DNA of 64,000 nucleotides. It comes from Anaerocolumna chitinilytica. Lineage in GTDB: Bacteria > Bacillota > Clostridia > Lachnospirales > Lachnospiraceae. Below the pieces are notes generated by a model, which made no database searches, was not told the DNA's origin, and worked only from the letters and a program-made list of their open reading frames with translations. Each line of letters opens with the position of its first letter. Positions within the stretch are counted from its first letter, which is position 1. The translations under genes and the position numbers were made by a program. This document shows, piece after piece, positions 63,950 to 64,000 of this stretch. The stretch is taken from contig NZ_AP023368.1 of NCBI RefSeq assembly GCF_014218355.1, positions 4,031,501-4,095,500 of the forward strand. The letters are read 5' to 3'.

Positions 63950-64000
63950 TTATGCTAATTCAGCAAAATATTTGATTGTTCTTACCATCTGGCTTGTGTA
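63950..64000 (-). CDS. gap: Glyceraldehyde-3-phosphate dehydrogenase, C-terminal end (runs off window)
   Basis: The last 16 codons and TAA stop read YTSQMVRTIKYFAELA, the characteristic C-terminus of bacterial GapA. The rest lies beyond base 64000. With pgk, tpiA and gpmI downstream it completes the lower glycolytic gene run. Confidence 0.9.
   Translation of the reverse strand, partial: YTSQMVRTIKYFAELA

Overview
The window is a piece of a low-GC Gram-positive chromosome. Gene content and order fit an anaerobic, plant-polysaccharide-fermenting member of the Lachnospiraceae (Clostridium cluster XIVa; Lachnoclostridium/Anaerocolumna-like). The evidence is the gap-pgk-tpiA-gpmI-secG-rnr-smpB-ssrA run, pyruvate formate-lyase fermentation, a modular secreted GH43 enzyme beside sugar ABC and LacI genes, and AAGGAGG-type ribosome sites. 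The placement is an inference from gene content; no rRNA or tRNA gene was seen.

Layout. Bases 1-303 hold the start of uppP. Bases 678-1820 hold an unknown gene and a MerR-type regulator. Bases 1843-6120 are an accessory block of four poorly characterised genes, bounded on the left by an orphan copy of the comEC 3' end and on the right by comEC itself. Bases 6355-12906 are a competence-type operon (comEA, response regulator, histidine kinase, GerMN lipoprotein, comEC); comEC carries an in-frame 18-bp tandem repeat. Bases 13571-19166 are arginine biosynthesis (argJBD leftward, argG rightward, maf between) with two near-identical promoters. Bases 19414-21722 hold a YbjQ protein, a REC-GGDEF protein and a HAD phosphatase.

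Bases 21825-31068 form a carbohydrate-use locus: ABC importer, an unusual ArsR-like regulator with a large beta-rich C-terminal domain, a 1014-residue GH43 enzyme with four CBM-like modules and a ricin-type module, and a LacI regulator. A complete ISL3-family insertion sequence (31166-32606, 8-bp target duplication) sits just after pflBA. Then come a polar amino acid ABC importer, an Rrf2 regulator diverging from an FMN-binding protein gene with two clear operators, rlmH, a two-gene threonine/serine exporter, envelope-stress-like two-component genes, a lipid-modifying MprF-like protein and an acetate transporter.

Bases 52310-56498 are a patch of small lineage-specific genes around the tmRNA gene, with a possible recombinase remnant abutting the tmRNA 3' end. 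The window ends in the conserved smpB-rnr-secG-gpmI-tpiA-pgk-gap run, all leftward.

The most notable observations are the duplicated comEC tail bounding an accessory block, the two-operator divergent Rrf2 promoter region, the paired arginine promoters, the IS that separated pflBA from its terminator, the repeat in comEC, and the sugar-locus regulator with a beta-rich putative sensor domain. I did not find a system that I can claim with confidence is wholly new.
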